A DNA stretch of 64,000 nt. It comes from Amycolatopsis sp. Its GTDB lineage: Bacteria; Actinomycetota; Actinomycetes; Mycobacteriales; Pseudonocardiaceae. The notes under the pieces were generated by a model. It had not been told where the DNA came from. It was given only the letters and a program-made list of their open reading frames with translations, and ran no database searches. Every line of letters begins with the position of its first letter. Position 1 is the first letter of the stretch. A program made the position numbers and the translations under genes. Where the stretch lies: positions 1 to 64,000 of the forward strand of contig NZ_JAODNM010000067.1 in the NCBI RefSeq assembly GCF_025464955.1, written 5' to 3'. Of this stretch, positions 23,266 to 32,013 are shown in pieces.

Positions 23266-24354
23266 CTAGGCGAGGCGGGCGGCGGCGGCGTCGATGCGTT
23301 CGTCGGTGGCGGTGAGTGCGACGCGCACGTGCTTGCTGCCGGTAGGGCCGTAGAAGGTGCCGGGGGCGACCAGGATGCCGCGCTCGGCGAGCCACTCCAC
23401 CGTCTTCAACGAGTCCTCGTCGCGCGTGGACCACAAGTACAGCCCGGCCTCGGAGTTCTCGATCCGGAACCCGCTGTCCTGCAACGCCTTGCGCAGCACG
23501 AGCCGGCGTCGGGCGTAGCGTTCCCGCTGAGCGGCAAGGGATTCGTCGTCGGTCAGGCCGGCGATCATGGCTTCCTGCACCGGCCGCGGCACGATCATGC
23601 CCGCGTGCTTGCGCACTTCCAGGAGTTCGGCGACCAGCTTCGGGTCGCCGGTGACGAACCCGGCCCGGTAGCTCGCCATGTTGGCCGACTTCGACAGCGA
23701 GTGCACGGCCAGCAGGCCGTCCGTCCGGCCACCGTGTACGGCCGGGTGCAGGATCGACACGGGCTCGTCTTCCCAGCCCAGCGCCAGATAGCACTCGTCG
23801 GACACGACGACGACTTCACGCTCCTGCGCCCACTGGACGACCTTGCGCAGGTGCTCGACCCCGAGCACCTTGCCGGTCGGGTTGGACGGCGAGTTCAGCC
23901 ACAGCATCGCGGGCCGCTGCGGGCCGATCGCGGTGAGACTGTCCGCGCGCAGCACCGAAGCCCCGGCGAGCAGCACGCCCACCTCGTACGTCGGATACGC
24001 GAGCTCGGGGATCACCACGGTGTCCCCCGGGCCGAACCCGAGCAGCCGCGGCAGCCAGGCGACCAGTTCCTTCGACCCGATCGTCGGCAGTACCGCGTCC
24101 GGCTCGAGGCCCTCGATGCCGTGCCTGCGGCGCAACGCGTCGAGCGCGGCCGCCCTCAGCGCGGGGATGCCGTGCGTGGTCGGGTACCCGGGAATGTCGG
24201 ACACCGATGCCAGCGCGTCGCGGACACTCGACGGCACCGGGTCCACCGGCGTCCCGATGGAGAGGTCGACGACGCCGTCCGGATGCGCGCACGCCTTCTC
24301 CTTGAACTCGGCGAGCGAGTCCCACGGGAAGTCGGGCAGAGCGATCTTGCTCAT
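23266..24354 (-). CDS. dapC: Succinyldiaminopimelate aminotransferase (DapC type)
   Basis: This 362-residue fold-type I PLP aminotransferase shows 'LWLNSPSNPTGKVLG', 'VVSDECYLALGWED', the PLP-lysine motif 'VHSLSKSANMASYRAGF', and 'HVRVALTATDERID' near the end. It matches the actinobacterial DapC next to ferredoxin fdxC (Rv1178 beside Rv1177). It moves an amino group from glutamate to N-succinyl-2-amino-6-oxopimelate. Its ATG overlaps the fdxC stop by four bases. Confidence 0.92.
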   Translation of the reverse strand: MSKIALPDFPWDSLAEFKEKACAHPDGVVDLSIGTPVDPVPSSVRDALASVSDIPGYPTTHGIPALRAAALDALRRRHGIEGLEPDAVLPTIGSKELVAWLPRLLGFGPGDTVVIPELAYPTYEVGVLLAGASVLRADSLTAIGPQRPAMLWLNSPSNPTGKVLGVEHLRKVVQWAQEREVVVVSDECYLALGWEDEPVSILHPAVHGGRTDGLLAVHSLSKSANMASYRAGFVTGDPKLVAELLEVRKHAGMIVPRPVQEAMIAGLTDDESLAAQRERYARRRLVLRKALQDSGFRIENSEAGLYLWSTRDEDSLKTVEWLAERGILVAPGTFYGPTGSKHVRVALTATDERIDAAAARLA

Positions 24355-24671
24355 TCGCCCTGCGGAGGCAGTGCCTTGATCCAGTCCGGATCGTGGGAGG
24401 TCGTGCCGACCTTCGAAGCGCCGCCGGGCGAGCCCAGTTCGTTGAAGAAGTCGACGTTGGCCTTGGTGTAGGCATTCCACTGATCGGGAACGTCGTCCTC
24501 GTAGTAGATGGCCTCCACCGGGCAGACCGGCTCGCAGGCACCGCAGTCGACGCACTCGTCGGGGTGGATGTAGAGCATCCGGTCGCCGACGTAGATGCAG
24601 TCGACGGGACATTCGTCGATGCACGCCTTGTCGAGTACATCGACGCAGGGCTCGGCGATCACGTAGGTCAC
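24351..24671 (-). CDS. fdxC: 7Fe ferredoxin FdxC
   Basis: This 106-residue protein has the Cys pattern of 7Fe (3Fe-4S plus 4Fe-4S) ferredoxins: Cys9, Cys17, Cys21, Cys25, then Cys40, Cys43, Cys46 and Cys50 in 'CVDCGACEPVCPVEAIYYED'. It carries electrons in the cytoplasm. The GTG start has AGGAGACC upstream. It is the first gene of a pair with dapC, joined by an ATGA overlap. That arrangement is conserved in mycobacteria, although a metabolic link is not established. Confidence 0.93.
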   Translation of the reverse strand: MTYVIAEPCVDVLDKACIDECPVDCIYVGDRMLYIHPDECVDCGACEPVCPVEAIYYEDDVPDQWNAYTKANVDFFNELGSPGGASKVGTTSHDPDWIKALPPQGE

Positions 24672-24737
24672 TGCGGTCTCCTGCTTTTAGTCTGTGTTTT
24701 CCGGCTCTAGCCGCGCTCGGGACATTACGCGATCTCG

Positions 24738-24753
24738 ACCACCATCGGGTGGT
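24738..24753. terminator. Small hairpin after the 60-residue gene
   Basis: ACCACC and GGTGGT enclose a four-base loop, 45 bases past the stop of the small gene at 24798. A weak candidate terminator. The rest of the 126-base gap before fdxC shows no other feature. Confidence 0.35.
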
Positions 24754-24797
24754 GAGGCAACCCTTAGCAAAGGTCTGCGGAACTCCCGAAAACGGCG

Positions 24798-24980
24798 TTA
24801 ACGCGAGTCGCGCTTCTTGCGTGTCTTGGCCCGGCTGTCCCCGGTGACGACGAAGCGCGGCTGCTCGGCCGCCGGCTCGCCGTCCTCGGCCTTCTTCTTG
24901 GACAGCGCACGGTTGAAACTGTCCGAAATCTCGCCGACCAGGTCCTCGTTGTGCCGGTCGTCCTTGCGTAAGACGCTCAT
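24798..24980 (-). CDS. Small charged hypothetical protein
   Basis: This 60-residue protein begins MSVLRKDDRHNEDLVGEISD and ends in a run of Arg and Lys ('GDSRAKTRKKRDSR'). A GGAGGT ribosome site six bases before the ATG makes it a likely real gene. It has no membrane segment. It is divergent from the GNAT gene of the F420 operon, only 34 bases apart. I do not recognise a family. Confidence 0.7.
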   Translation of the reverse strand: MSVLRKDDRHNEDLVGEISDSFNRALSKKKAEDGEPAAEQPRFVVTGDSRAKTRKKRDSR

Positions 24981-25014
24981 CTGACCACCTCCGGGTTCTT
25001 GTCATAATCTAACC
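24981..25014 (+). promoter_or_regulatory. Promoter of the F420 operon (CTGACC-N16-CATAAT), leaderless
   Basis: CTGACC at 24981-24986 and CATAAT at 25003-25008 are separated by 16 bases. Six bases after the -10 box comes the GTG at 25015. This is the most complete vegetative-type promoter seen in the window and lies in the short gap to the divergent small gene. Confidence 0.55.
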
Positions 25015-25764
25015 GTGAATGCCGCCGAAGCGCTCGAAGTCGTCTGTTCCGACGCTTGGCCGCCGCTTTCGCAGGAGTTCCTCGGCCAGTGGCGACTGCG
25101 CTGGGCGGGCGGGTTCACCGGGCGCGCCAACAGCGCACTCGCCGTCGGCGAACCCGGGGGCGACCTGTCCGACACCCTCCGCGCGGTCTGTGACTTCGCC
25201 CACTCGCACGCCATCCCGCCCAAGATCCAGGTGGTGCAGGACACCGCCACGGAGGCGGCCATCGCCGCCGCGGGTTGGGTCCCGGACATCGCGCATCCGG
25301 CCGGACACGACGTCGTAGTGCTGATCGCCGACGCGCGACCCGGGGCACCCGGCGACGCCAGGATGCTGCCCGGCCCGACCCCCGCCTGGTGGGAGCTCAC
25401 CGTCGGCTCGACGGAACCGACCGACGCCGAGCGGCACGTGCTGACCGGCGGCAAGATCGGTTACGGCGTCGTCGACGTGGACGGCGTCACGGCGGGTGTG
25501 GTGCGCGGCGCGGTCGTCGACGACGTCCTGCACATCGCGCGGCTCGCGGTGCGGCCCGGCTACCGGCGGCAGGGACTCGCGGTGCGGCTGCTCGACGCCG
25601 CGGCCGCGTGGGCGGCGGAGCTCGGCGCGACGCGCACGGTCCTCCAGGTTTCGGTAACGAATGCCCCGGCGCTGGCGTTGTATGGCTCACTCGGCTTCGC
25701 CGAGCACCACAGGTACCGGTACTGGGTGCCCCCTGTCGCCTCATGCGAGGATCGGACATCGTGA
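25015..25764 (+). CDS. GNAT-family N-acetyltransferase
   Basis: This 249-residue protein has an N-terminal region of about 130 residues, then a GNAT core with motif A 'LAVRPGYRRQGLAVRLLDAA' (about 183-202) and 'NAPALALYGSLGFAEHHRY' (motif B). It would transfer an acetyl group from acetyl-CoA to an unknown amine. It is the first gene of an operon with fbiA and fbiB, overlapping fbiA by four bases (GTGA), so a role near F420 metabolism is possible but not shown. Confidence 0.87.
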   Translation: MNAAEALEVVCSDAWPPLSQEFLGQWRLRWAGGFTGRANSALAVGEPGGDLSDTLRAVCDFAHSHAIPPKIQVVQDTATEAAIAAAGWVPDIAHPAGHDVVVLIADARPGAPGDARMLPGPTPAWWELTVGSTEPTDAERHVLTGGKIGYGVVDVDGVTAGVVRGAVVDDVLHIARLAVRPGYRRQGLAVRLLDAAAAWAAELGATRTVLQVSVTNAPALALYGSLGFAEHHRYRYWVPPVASCEDRTS

Positions 25765-26762
25765 AGGTTGTCGTAGTAGTAGGCGGTGTCGGCGGGGCGA
25801 GGTTCCTGCTGGGGGTCAAGGCCGCGCTGGGCCTGCCGGAGATCGGCGAAGGCCCGCCCGATTCCGGCCACGAGATCACCGCCCTGGTCAACACCGGCGA
25901 CGACGTCTGGATGCACGGCCTGCGCATCTGCCCGGACCTCGACACCTGCATGTACACCCTCGGCGGCGGGATCGACACCGCGCGCGGCTGGGGGCATTCC
26001 GGGGAAACCTGGACGGTCAAGGAGGAGCTGGCGGCGTACGGCGCGGAGCCGAGCTGGTTCGGCCTCGGTGACAAGGACATCGCGACCCACCTCATCCGGT
26101 CCCGGATGCTGCGCGCCGGCTATCCGCTCTCGGCCGTGACAGAGGCGCTGTGCGACCGCTGGAAGCCGGGTGTGCGGCTGCTGCCGATGTCCGACGACCG
26201 CGTCGAGACGCACGTCGTCGTCGACGACCCGGACGAGCCCGGCCAGCAGAAAGCGCTGCACTTCCAGGAGTGGTGGGTGCGCTACCAGGCCAAACTGCCG
26301 GCGCAGTCGATACTCCCGGTCGGCGCGGAGGAGTCCTCGCCCGCGCCCGGGGTGCTGGACGCCATCACCGGAGCCGACGCGATCCTCTTCGCGCCGTCGA
26401 ACCCGGTCGTCTCGGTGGGCACGGTCATGGCGGTTCCCGGCGTGCGGGACGCGCTGCGCAAGAGCGAGGCCGGGATCGTCGGCGTGTCGCCGATCATCGC
26501 GAACAAGCCGCTGCGCGGGATGGCGGACGCGTGCCTGACCGCGATCGGCGTGGAGACCTCCGCCGAGGCCGTCGGCCGGCACTACGGCTCGCGCAAGGAA
26601 TCCGAAACGGGGCTGCTCGACGGCTGGTTGGTCGCCGAGGGCGAGACCGTCGACGTACCCGGGGTCGCCGTGCGCGCGGTCCCCCTGCTGATGTCCGATG
26701 TGGACGCCACCGCGGCGATGGCCCGCGCGGCGCTGGAACTGTCCGGAGTGGACCTTGCCTGA
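25761..26762 (+). CDS. fbiA: F420 synthesis: 2-phospho-L-lactate/PEP transferase (CofD type)
   Basis: This 333-residue protein has the CofD signatures: '[20 protein letters not shown]', '[20 protein letters not shown]', '[18 protein letters not shown]' and '[20 protein letters not shown]'. It joins the activated lactyl- or enolpyruvyl-diphosphoguanosine unit to the deazaflavin FO, giving (dehydro-)F420-0. The GTG at 25761 overlaps the GNAT stop; the stop overlaps the fbiB TTG by eight bases. Length and order match Rv3261-Rv3262. Confidence 0.95.
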   Translation: MKVVVVVGGVGGARFLLGVKAALGLPEIGEGPPDSGHEITALVNTGDDVWMHGLRICPDLDTCMYTLGGGIDTARGWGHSGETWTVKEELAAYGAEPSWFGLGDKDIATHLIRSRMLRAGYPLSAVTEALCDRWKPGVRLLPMSDDRVETHVVVDDPDEPGQQKALHFQEWWVRYQAKLPAQSILPVGAEESSPAPGVLDAITGADAILFAPSNPVVSVGTVMAVPGVRDALRKSEAGIVGVSPIIANKPLRGMADACLTAIGVETSAEAVGRHYGSRKESETGLLDGWLVAEGETVDVPGVAVRAVPLLMSDVDATAAMARAALELSGVDLA

Positions 26763-28092
26763 TCACGCCTCCGCCAAGATCGAGATCCTGCCCGTCCCCG
26801 GGCTGCCGGAGTTCCGGCCGGGCGACGACCTCACCGGCGCCATCGTGGCGGCCGCGCCCTGGCTGCGCTCGGGTGACGTAGTGGTCGTGACCAGCAAGGT
26901 CGTGTCCAAGATCGAGGGCATGCTGATCCGCGTCCCCGCCGACCCGGAGCAGCGGGACGCGATCCGCCGCGAATGGGTCGAGAAGGAGTCCGTCCGGATC
27001 ATCGCCCGGATCGGCCGGACGGTGATCACCCAGAACAAGATCGGCATCGTGCAGGCGGCCTCGGGCATCGACGCGTCGAACGTGTCCACCGACGAGATCG
27101 CGCTGCTGCCCACCGACCCGGACGCGTCGGCTTTGGCGCTGCGCAACGGGTTGCGCGAGCGGCTCGGCGTCGAGGTCGCGGTCGTCATCACCGACACGAT
27201 GGGCCGTGCGTGGCGGATCGGGCAGACCGACGCCGCGATCGGCGCGTCCGGCCTGCGCGCGCTGCACGCCTACGCGGGCGAGATCGACAGCCAGGGCAAC
27301 GAACTGGCCGTCACCGAGGTCGCGGTCGCCGACGAGATCGCCGCCGCGGCCGACCTGGTCAAGGGCAAGCTCGGCGGCCTGCCCGTCGCTGTCGTCCGTG
27401 GACTGTCGCTTGTGGACGACGGGTCGACGGCGAGGAACCTCATCCGGCCGGTCGAGGAGGACCTGTTCCGCCTCGGCACCAACGAAGCGATCGCGCAGGG
27501 CCGACGGGAAGCCGTGCCGCTGCGGCGATCCGTGCGAGAGTTCAGCGACGAGCCCGTCGACGCGGACGTCCTGCGCCACGCGATCGCTGTCGCGCTCACC
27601 GCGCCGGCGCCGCACCACACCCACCCCGTGCGGTTCATCTGGCTGCGTGAGCAAGGTACGCGGGAGAAGCTGCTCAACGCGATGCGCGAGTCATGGCAAG
27701 CGGATCTGCTCGCCGACGGGTTCACCGCCGAGCAGATCGCCAAACGTGTCGGCCGCGGCAACATCCTGTTCGACGCGCCCGAGGTGGTCATCCCGTTCCT
27801 GGTGCCCGACGGCGCCCACACCTACCCCGACGCACGGCGGAATGTCTGCGAGAACACGATGTTCACCGTCGCGGGCGGCGCGGCGGTGCAGGGTCTGCTC
27901 GTGGCGCTGGCCGCGGAGGACCTCGGTTCGTGCTGGATCGGCTCGACCATTTTCGCCGCCGACCTCGTGCGTGCCACGCTCGGCCTTGGCGACGACTGGC
28001 AGCCGCTCGGCGCGGTGGCCATCGGGCACCCGGCGTCCGCGTCTCCGGCGCGTGGTCCGCTTCAGGCGGGCGAAGGGCTGCTGGAACTGTGA
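26755..28092 (+). CDS. fbiB: Coenzyme F420:L-glutamate ligase with C-terminal nitroreductase domain
   Basis: This 445-residue fused protein has an N-terminal CofE gamma-glutamyl ligase (about 1-245, '[16 protein letters not shown]', '[20 protein letters not shown]') and a C-terminal FMN nitroreductase-like domain (about 250-445, '[19 protein letters not shown]', '[20 protein letters not shown]', 'GSCWIGST'). The two-domain form is typical of mycobacterial FbiB, which adds the glutamate tail and reduces dehydro-F420-0. The TTG at 26755 has GGAG seven bases upstream and overlaps the fbiA end; an ATG at 26698 is a weaker alternative. Confidence 0.94.
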   Translation: MPDHASAKIEILPVPGLPEFRPGDDLTGAIVAAAPWLRSGDVVVVTSKVVSKIEGMLIRVPADPEQRDAIRREWVEKESVRIIARIGRTVITQNKIGIVQAASGIDASNVSTDEIALLPTDPDASALALRNGLRERLGVEVAVVITDTMGRAWRIGQTDAAIGASGLRALHAYAGEIDSQGNELAVTEVAVADEIAAAADLVKGKLGGLPVAVVRGLSLVDDGSTARNLIRPVEEDLFRLGTNEAIAQGRREAVPLRRSVREFSDEPVDADVLRHAIAVALTAPAPHHTHPVRFIWLREQGTREKLLNAMRESWQADLLADGFTAEQIAKRVGRGNILFDAPEVVIPFLVPDGAHTYPDARRNVCENTMFTVAGGAAVQGLLVALAAEDLGSCWIGSTIFAADLVRATLGLGDDWQPLGAVAIGHPASASPARGPLQAGEGLLEL

Positions 28093-28643
28093 ATCTTCGT
28101 CTTGACGCACTGTCCACACTGGACGACTGGAAGCCGGAGGCCGGCGATCAGGAGTCCCTGCGCCAGGCGTTTCTCGGCTTCCTCGCCGCGCGTGAGGACT
28201 CCTGCGCACGGTCCTGCGAAGCAGGCCACCTGACGGCGTCAGCCGTGGTCCTGGACGCCACGGGTGAGCGGGTGCTGCTCACGCTGCACCCCCGAGTCGG
28301 CCGGTGGCTGCAGCTCGGCGGGCACTGCGAGCCCGAAGACCGGACGCTGGCCGACGCCGTGCTGCGCGAAGCCCGTGAGGAGTCCGGAATGGACGGCCTG
28401 ACGATCGGCTCCTCGCCGGTGCACCTCGACGTCCACCCGATCACGTGCTCGCTCGGCCTCCCGACCAGGCATTTCGACGTCCGGTACGCGGTCCGTGCGC
28501 CGGCGGGCGCCGAGCCGGTGCGCAGCCACGAATCCGACGACCTCCGCTGGTGGCCCGTCGACGCGCTGCCCGCCGGTTCCGAAGACCTCGCCGACGTCGT
28601 CGACGCTGCGGTCGCGGCTGCCAGGGAGGAGTGGGAGCAGTGA
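28089..28643 (+). CDS. Nudix hydrolase of the F420 operon
   Basis: This 184-residue protein has a Nudix helix variant ('[17 protein letters not shown]', then 'REAREESGM'). The REAREE core that binds the metal is present. The spacing before it is one residue longer than the classical box, and Asp stands where the first Glu is expected, as in the 'GGHxEPxD' group. It would hydrolyse a nucleoside diphosphate linked to another group; the substrate is unknown. Its GTG overlaps the fbiB stop by four bases and its stop overlaps the gntR GTG, so it belongs to the same translated unit. Confidence 0.85.
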   Translation: MNLRLDALSTLDDWKPEAGDQESLRQAFLGFLAAREDSCARSCEAGHLTASAVVLDATGERVLLTLHPRVGRWLQLGGHCEPEDRTLADAVLREAREESGMDGLTIGSSPVHLDVHPITCSLGLPTRHFDVRYAVRAPAGAEPVRSHESDDLRWWPVDALPAGSEDLADVVDAAVAAAREEWEQ

Positions 28644-29020
28644 TTCCCAGTGTGGACAGTGCTTCGCCGCTACCGCCGTACGAGCAGGTGCGGGCTTCGC
28701 TGGCGGCGCAGATCAACGACCGGACGCTGCCCGTGGGCACCAAGCTGCCGACCGTGCGCAAACTGGCCGCGGACCTCGGGATCGCGCCGAACACCATCGC
28801 GCGGGCCTATCGCGAGCTGGAAGAAGCCGGGCTGATCGAAACGCGGGGGCGGGCCGGGAGCTTCGTCAGCGCGTCGGGTGACCAGAGCCGCCAGAACGCC
28901 CAGCGGGCCGCCGCGGAGTACGCGAACATCGCCCGCGCGCTGGGCCTCAGCCGGGACGAGGCGCTGGCCATCGTGAACGCCGCACTGGAAAGCACGGTCA
29001 CGCCCCACAGGTCGGCGTAG
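28640..29020 (+). CDS. Short GntR-family (YtrA-like) transcriptional regulator
   Basis: This 126-residue protein has a GntR winged helix-turn-helix at about 10-75 ('PPYEQVRASLAAQINDRTLP', 'LPTVRKLAADLGIAPNTIAR', 'LEEAGLIETRGRAGSFV'). A helical tail of about 45 residues follows, with no large ligand domain, as in the YtrA subfamily. It is last in the F420 operon, overlapping the Nudix gene by four bases. It may regulate this operon or another. It is convergent with the DNA glycosylase gene 11 bases away. Confidence 0.86.
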   Translation: MIPSVDSASPLPPYEQVRASLAAQINDRTLPVGTKLPTVRKLAADLGIAPNTIARAYRELEEAGLIETRGRAGSFVSASGDQSRQNAQRAAAEYANIARALGLSRDEALAIVNAALESTVTPHRSA

Positions 29021-29031
29021 TACCCGCCCGG

Positions 29032-29928
29032 TCACATGGCGCGGTAGTCACGCAGCGCCGCGCGGGCGGCGATCCGGGGCTTACGGAAGCCGGCGGCGCC
29101 CAGGTAGCGCACGGCACGTTGACGCTGTGGCGCGTACGGCGCGAGGACTTCGAACAAGCCCGCGTCGTCGAGGGGGGCCCCGGTCAGGGCGTGGCCCACG
29201 ATCGACGGGATGTTGTAGTCACCGAAACTGACCGCGTCCGGGTCGCCCCAAGCCCGCTGCGCGATCTCGGCGGCCGTCCAGACGCCGATGCCCTGCACCT
29301 TCCGCAGCAGCGAACGTCCTTCCACCCCACCGAGTTCGACCGCCCGTTCGAGCCGGTGGGCGACCCTGGCCGCGCGGATCAGGGTCGACCGCCTGCTGAG
29401 GTCCACCCCGGCCCGGTGCCATTTCCAGTCCACAATGGAACGGATCGCCACCGGCGTCGGCGGCACGCGCAGCCCTTCGGGCCCTGGTCCGGGCGCCGGC
29501 TCGCCGAACCAGGCACACAGCTCGCGCCAGGACCGGATCGCCTCGCGCCCGGCGACCTTCTGCTCCAGCACGGCCAGGACCAGCGAGTCCCAGACCCGGC
29601 CGGTCGCGCCGATCCGCAGGCCCGGGTGCCGCCGTCGGGCTTCGGCGATCACGGCGTGATGGGCGGTGAAGCCCGAGTCATCATCGTTCGCACCGAGCAG
29701 CGCCGGGACTCCGGAAAGCAGCCGATCCGCGCCCGGCCCCCACGCCTCCGCCTCGACTTCGCCGCCGGAACGCCTGCTCAGCGCCAGCGCGCCGGCGCCG
29801 TCGGGAGTGTTCGCGGCGAGCCAGGTAACGCCGGTGCCGTCGTCGATCAGGTTCGGCGACCACGCGCCGCGCCGCAGCGGACCCAGCACCCCGGCCAGGT
29901 CCACCTCGAACGACGGCGTCCAGAGCAT
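29032..29928 (-). CDS. DNA-3-methyladenine glycosylase II-like (HhH-GPD) protein
   Basis: This 298-residue protein has an N-terminal AlkA-like beta region and a C-terminal helix-hairpin-helix glycosylase domain. The hairpin is 'LLRKVQGIGVWTAAEIAQRA' and the catalytic Asp lies in 'VSFGDYNIPSIVGHAL'. It excises alkylated bases from DNA. It starts two bases after the manB stop, so it is probably co-transcribed with manB. A similar gene often follows fbiB in actinobacteria. It is the second alkyl-purine glycosylase of the window, besides tag. Confidence 0.87.
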   Translation of the reverse strand: MLWTPSFEVDLAGVLGPLRRGAWSPNLIDDGTGVTWLAANTPDGAGALALSRRSGGEVEAEAWGPGADRLLSGVPALLGANDDDSGFTAHHAVIAEARRRHPGLRIGATGRVWDSLVLAVLEQKVAGREAIRSWRELCAWFGEPAPGPGPEGLRVPPTPVAIRSIVDWKWHRAGVDLSRRSTLIRAARVAHRLERAVELGGVEGRSLLRKVQGIGVWTAAEIAQRAWGDPDAVSFGDYNIPSIVGHALTGAPLDDAGLFEVLAPYAPQRQRAVRYLGAAGFRKPRIAARAALRDYRAM

Positions 29929-29930
29929 CG

Positions 29931-31010
29931 TCAGCCGTCGCTCGAGAAGCGCACTACGCCGTCCCCGAGCTCGGCCTTCGGCCACACCCGCGCGCCGTCG
30001 AGCAGTTCGTTGTCGGCACCGACCGAAGCGCCGTCCCCGACGACCACCCCGCGCAGCACCGTTCCGGCACCGACCCGGGCGCCCGCGCCCAGCACCGACC
30101 GCTCGATCACCGCGCCCGCACCGACTTCGGCCCCGGCGAACAGGACAGACCCGCTCACCTGAGCACCCGCGCCGACCGTCGCACCGGGACCGATCGTGGA
30201 GCCGCCGGTCACCGACGCGTCCGCGGCGACGACGGCGCCGTCCAGCACCAGCGCCTCGCCCACCGCCCCGGGCAGTGCCGACGTCGGCGCGACGCCCTTG
30301 ACCAGGTCCGACGAGCCGAGCACGAACGCCTCCGGAGTGCCGACGTCCAGCCAGTACGAGGTGTCGACGAACCCGTGGACGTGCGCTCCGGCGGACAGCA
30401 GCGCGGGGAACGTCTCCCGCTCCACCGAAACCGGGCGGCCGGTCGGGATGGACTCGATCACCGACCGGCGGAACACGTAACAACCGGCGTTGATCTGGTC
30501 GGTCGGCGGGTTGGGTGTCTTCTCGAGGAACTCCAGGACGCGCCCGTCAGCGTCGGTGGGCACGGAACCGAAGCGGCTGGGATCCTCGACACGCTGAAGG
30601 TGCAGCGTGACATCTGCGTCGGCTTCGACGTGGGTGCGCACGAGCTCGCCGAGGTCCGCGCCGGACAGGATGTCGCCGTTGAAGATGACCGCGTTCGGCG
30701 CGCGCAGGCGGTCGTAGACGTTGCGGATGGCCCCGGCGGTGTCCAGCGGGACGTCCTCGACGACGTACTCCAGCTCCAGCCCGAGCGCCGACCCGTCACC
30801 GAAGTAGTCCTCGAACACTTCGGCCTGGTAGGAGGTTCCCAGCACGACGTGGGTGATCCCGGCGGCGCGGATCCTGGACAGCAGGTGGCTCAGGAACGGA
30901 GTCCCGGCCGTGGGCAGCATGGGCTTCGGCGCGGACAGCGTCAGCGGCCGCAACCTGGTGCCCCGTCCGCCGACGAGCACCACGGCGTCGACCTCGAGCT
31001 CGGCATTCAC
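29931..31010 (-). CDS. manB: Mannose-1-phosphate guanylyltransferase (GDP-mannose pyrophosphorylase)
   Basis: This 359-residue protein has the nucleotidyltransferase signature 'VVLVGGRGTRLRPLTLSAPK' near the start, 'FNGDILSGADLGELV' and a C-terminal left-handed beta-helix of hexapeptide repeats ('VGAGAQVSGSVLFAGAEVGA'). It makes GDP-mannose from mannose-1-phosphate and GTP, which feeds mannosylated lipids and glycans. Length equals Rv3264c. The GTG at 31010 has GAGGAG upstream; the longer frame from a TTG at 31043 is not needed. Confidence 0.92.
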   Translation of the reverse strand: MNAELEVDAVVLVGGRGTRLRPLTLSAPKPMLPTAGTPFLSHLLSRIRAAGITHVVLGTSYQAEVFEDYFGDGSALGLELEYVVEDVPLDTAGAIRNVYDRLRAPNAVIFNGDILSGADLGELVRTHVEADADVTLHLQRVEDPSRFGSVPTDADGRVLEFLEKTPNPPTDQINAGCYVFRRSVIESIPTGRPVSVERETFPALLSAGAHVHGFVDTSYWLDVGTPEAFVLGSSDLVKGVAPTSALPGAVGEALVLDGAVVAADASVTGGSTIGPGATVGAGAQVSGSVLFAGAEVGAGAVIERSVLGAGARVGAGTVLRGVVVGDGASVGADNELLDGARVWPKAELGDGVVRFSSDG

Positions 31011-31142
31011 GAAACGCTCCTCCTCGGGTTTTCTGGCCTGCAAAACTTTCGTCTATATCACGCACCGCTGAGCGACAAGCCGCGGGAAACACTGACGCCG
31101 AACCCCGCGAGGGCCTACCCTAGACAGCACACAGCAGGCTCT

Positions 31143-31185
31143 CCTCCCAGAGGGCCTCGGGTCAGTCGGGAGGCCTTGGGGATGG
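31143..31185 (+). promoter_or_regulatory. Leader hairpin that can hide the ribosome site of the next gene
   Basis: The sequence before the ATG at 31182 can form GGCCTC/GAGGCC or alternatively CCTCCC/GGGAGG. Both pair with the only Shine-Dalgarno-like run, GGGAGG. The two helices exclude each other. Candidate translational control element; not tested. Confidence 0.35.
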
Positions 31186-31604
31186 ACCCCCGCGATCGGG
31201 CGGATGCCGTGCTCGCACGAGCACGAGCACGCGGAGCCTTCGTGGTGACACTGGAGAACGCGACTTCTCCGATGGACTCGTCGAACACCCAGCAGATCCC
31301 GCGCTCGGTGGTCAACGAGATCGACCGCGGCCAGGATCCCGACACCACCACCGTGCTGCCCGCGTCGATGATCGCGGCCAACGACGACCAGCACCATCTC
31401 GCCGAGGTCGAACCGACCACCAGGCTGGACACCGGCGAGCCGCGGCGGCAGAAGCCGCCGGAGGCACGACGACCGGCCGAGAACCGCAAGCCGGAGCCGG
31501 AGCCGAGCGACGAGCCGTCCGAGGACAGCTTCAGCGGGCTCATCCCGACGGTGACGCAGTCCAGCGGCCGGTCGAACCTGTCGCGTCGGCTGGACGGCAT
31601 CTAG
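31182..31604 (+). CDS. Conserved hypothetical hydrophilic protein
   Basis: This 140-residue protein begins MDPRDRADAVLARARARGAF. The middle is polar and Pro/Glu-rich ('EPEPSDEPSEDSFSGLIPTV') and the end is basic ('SSGRSNLSRRLDGI'). There are no membrane helices, and most of it looks disordered. I recall close relatives in Amycolatopsis but no function. It is divergent from manB and is followed by the long repeat region. Confidence 0.72.
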   Translation: MDPRDRADAVLARARARGAFVVTLENATSPMDSSNTQQIPRSVVNEIDRGQDPDTTTVLPASMIAANDDQHHLAEVEPTTRLDTGEPRRQKPPEARRPAENRKPEPEPSDEPSEDSFSGLIPTVTQSSGRSNLSRRLDGI

Positions 31605-31611
31605 CGGGCAC

Positions 31612-31860
31612 TTTTGTGGGTCTTCGGTCGTCTGTGTGGGTGCTGGTTGCTGTGGACTGGCTGCGTTTTAGCGCAGCAAGGGCCGGTCGTGTCGTGTCGG
31701 TGTATGGCGAATGCCGGTGTCCGGAGCTGGGTGTGCGACTCGCCGGTCTGACTGTAGGACTCGCCCTCGCTGAACGTGGGACTCGCACAGCACATCGGCG
31801 AGTCCCACACTCCAGCCCGGCGAGTCCCACGTTCAACCCGACGAGTCCCACAGTCACCAC
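31612..31860. repeat. Dispersed intergenic element, copy B (inverted relative to copy A)
   Basis: The reverse complement of 31612-31810 matches 919-1069 along most of its length, with an extra stretch of about 55 bases near its 31630-31690 side. Two additional CGAGTCCCAC units follow to 31860. The 409 bases between 31605 and 32013 hold no gene. Besides this repeat there are only short AAAAGTGCCTAG direct repeats at 31985-32013 and the motif GGGCACTTTTGT at 31609. Confidence 0.75.
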
Positions 31861-32013
31861 CAGCCGACCACACCCACTGACCTCAAGAACCCCACCAGCC
31901 ACTGAGGCGTCGCGGACCCACACATCCGACACAAGAGCCACCTTTGTACTTTTGTGCCCTGCTTGAGACTTCAATGAGGGCACAAAAGGACAAAAGTGCC
32001 TAGGCCAAAGTGC

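Noticed and set aside
22720..24471. A 583-codon plus-strand frame spanning several genes
   Set aside because: It crosses the end of the CHAD gene, the remnant, repeats and dapC antisense. It has no domain.
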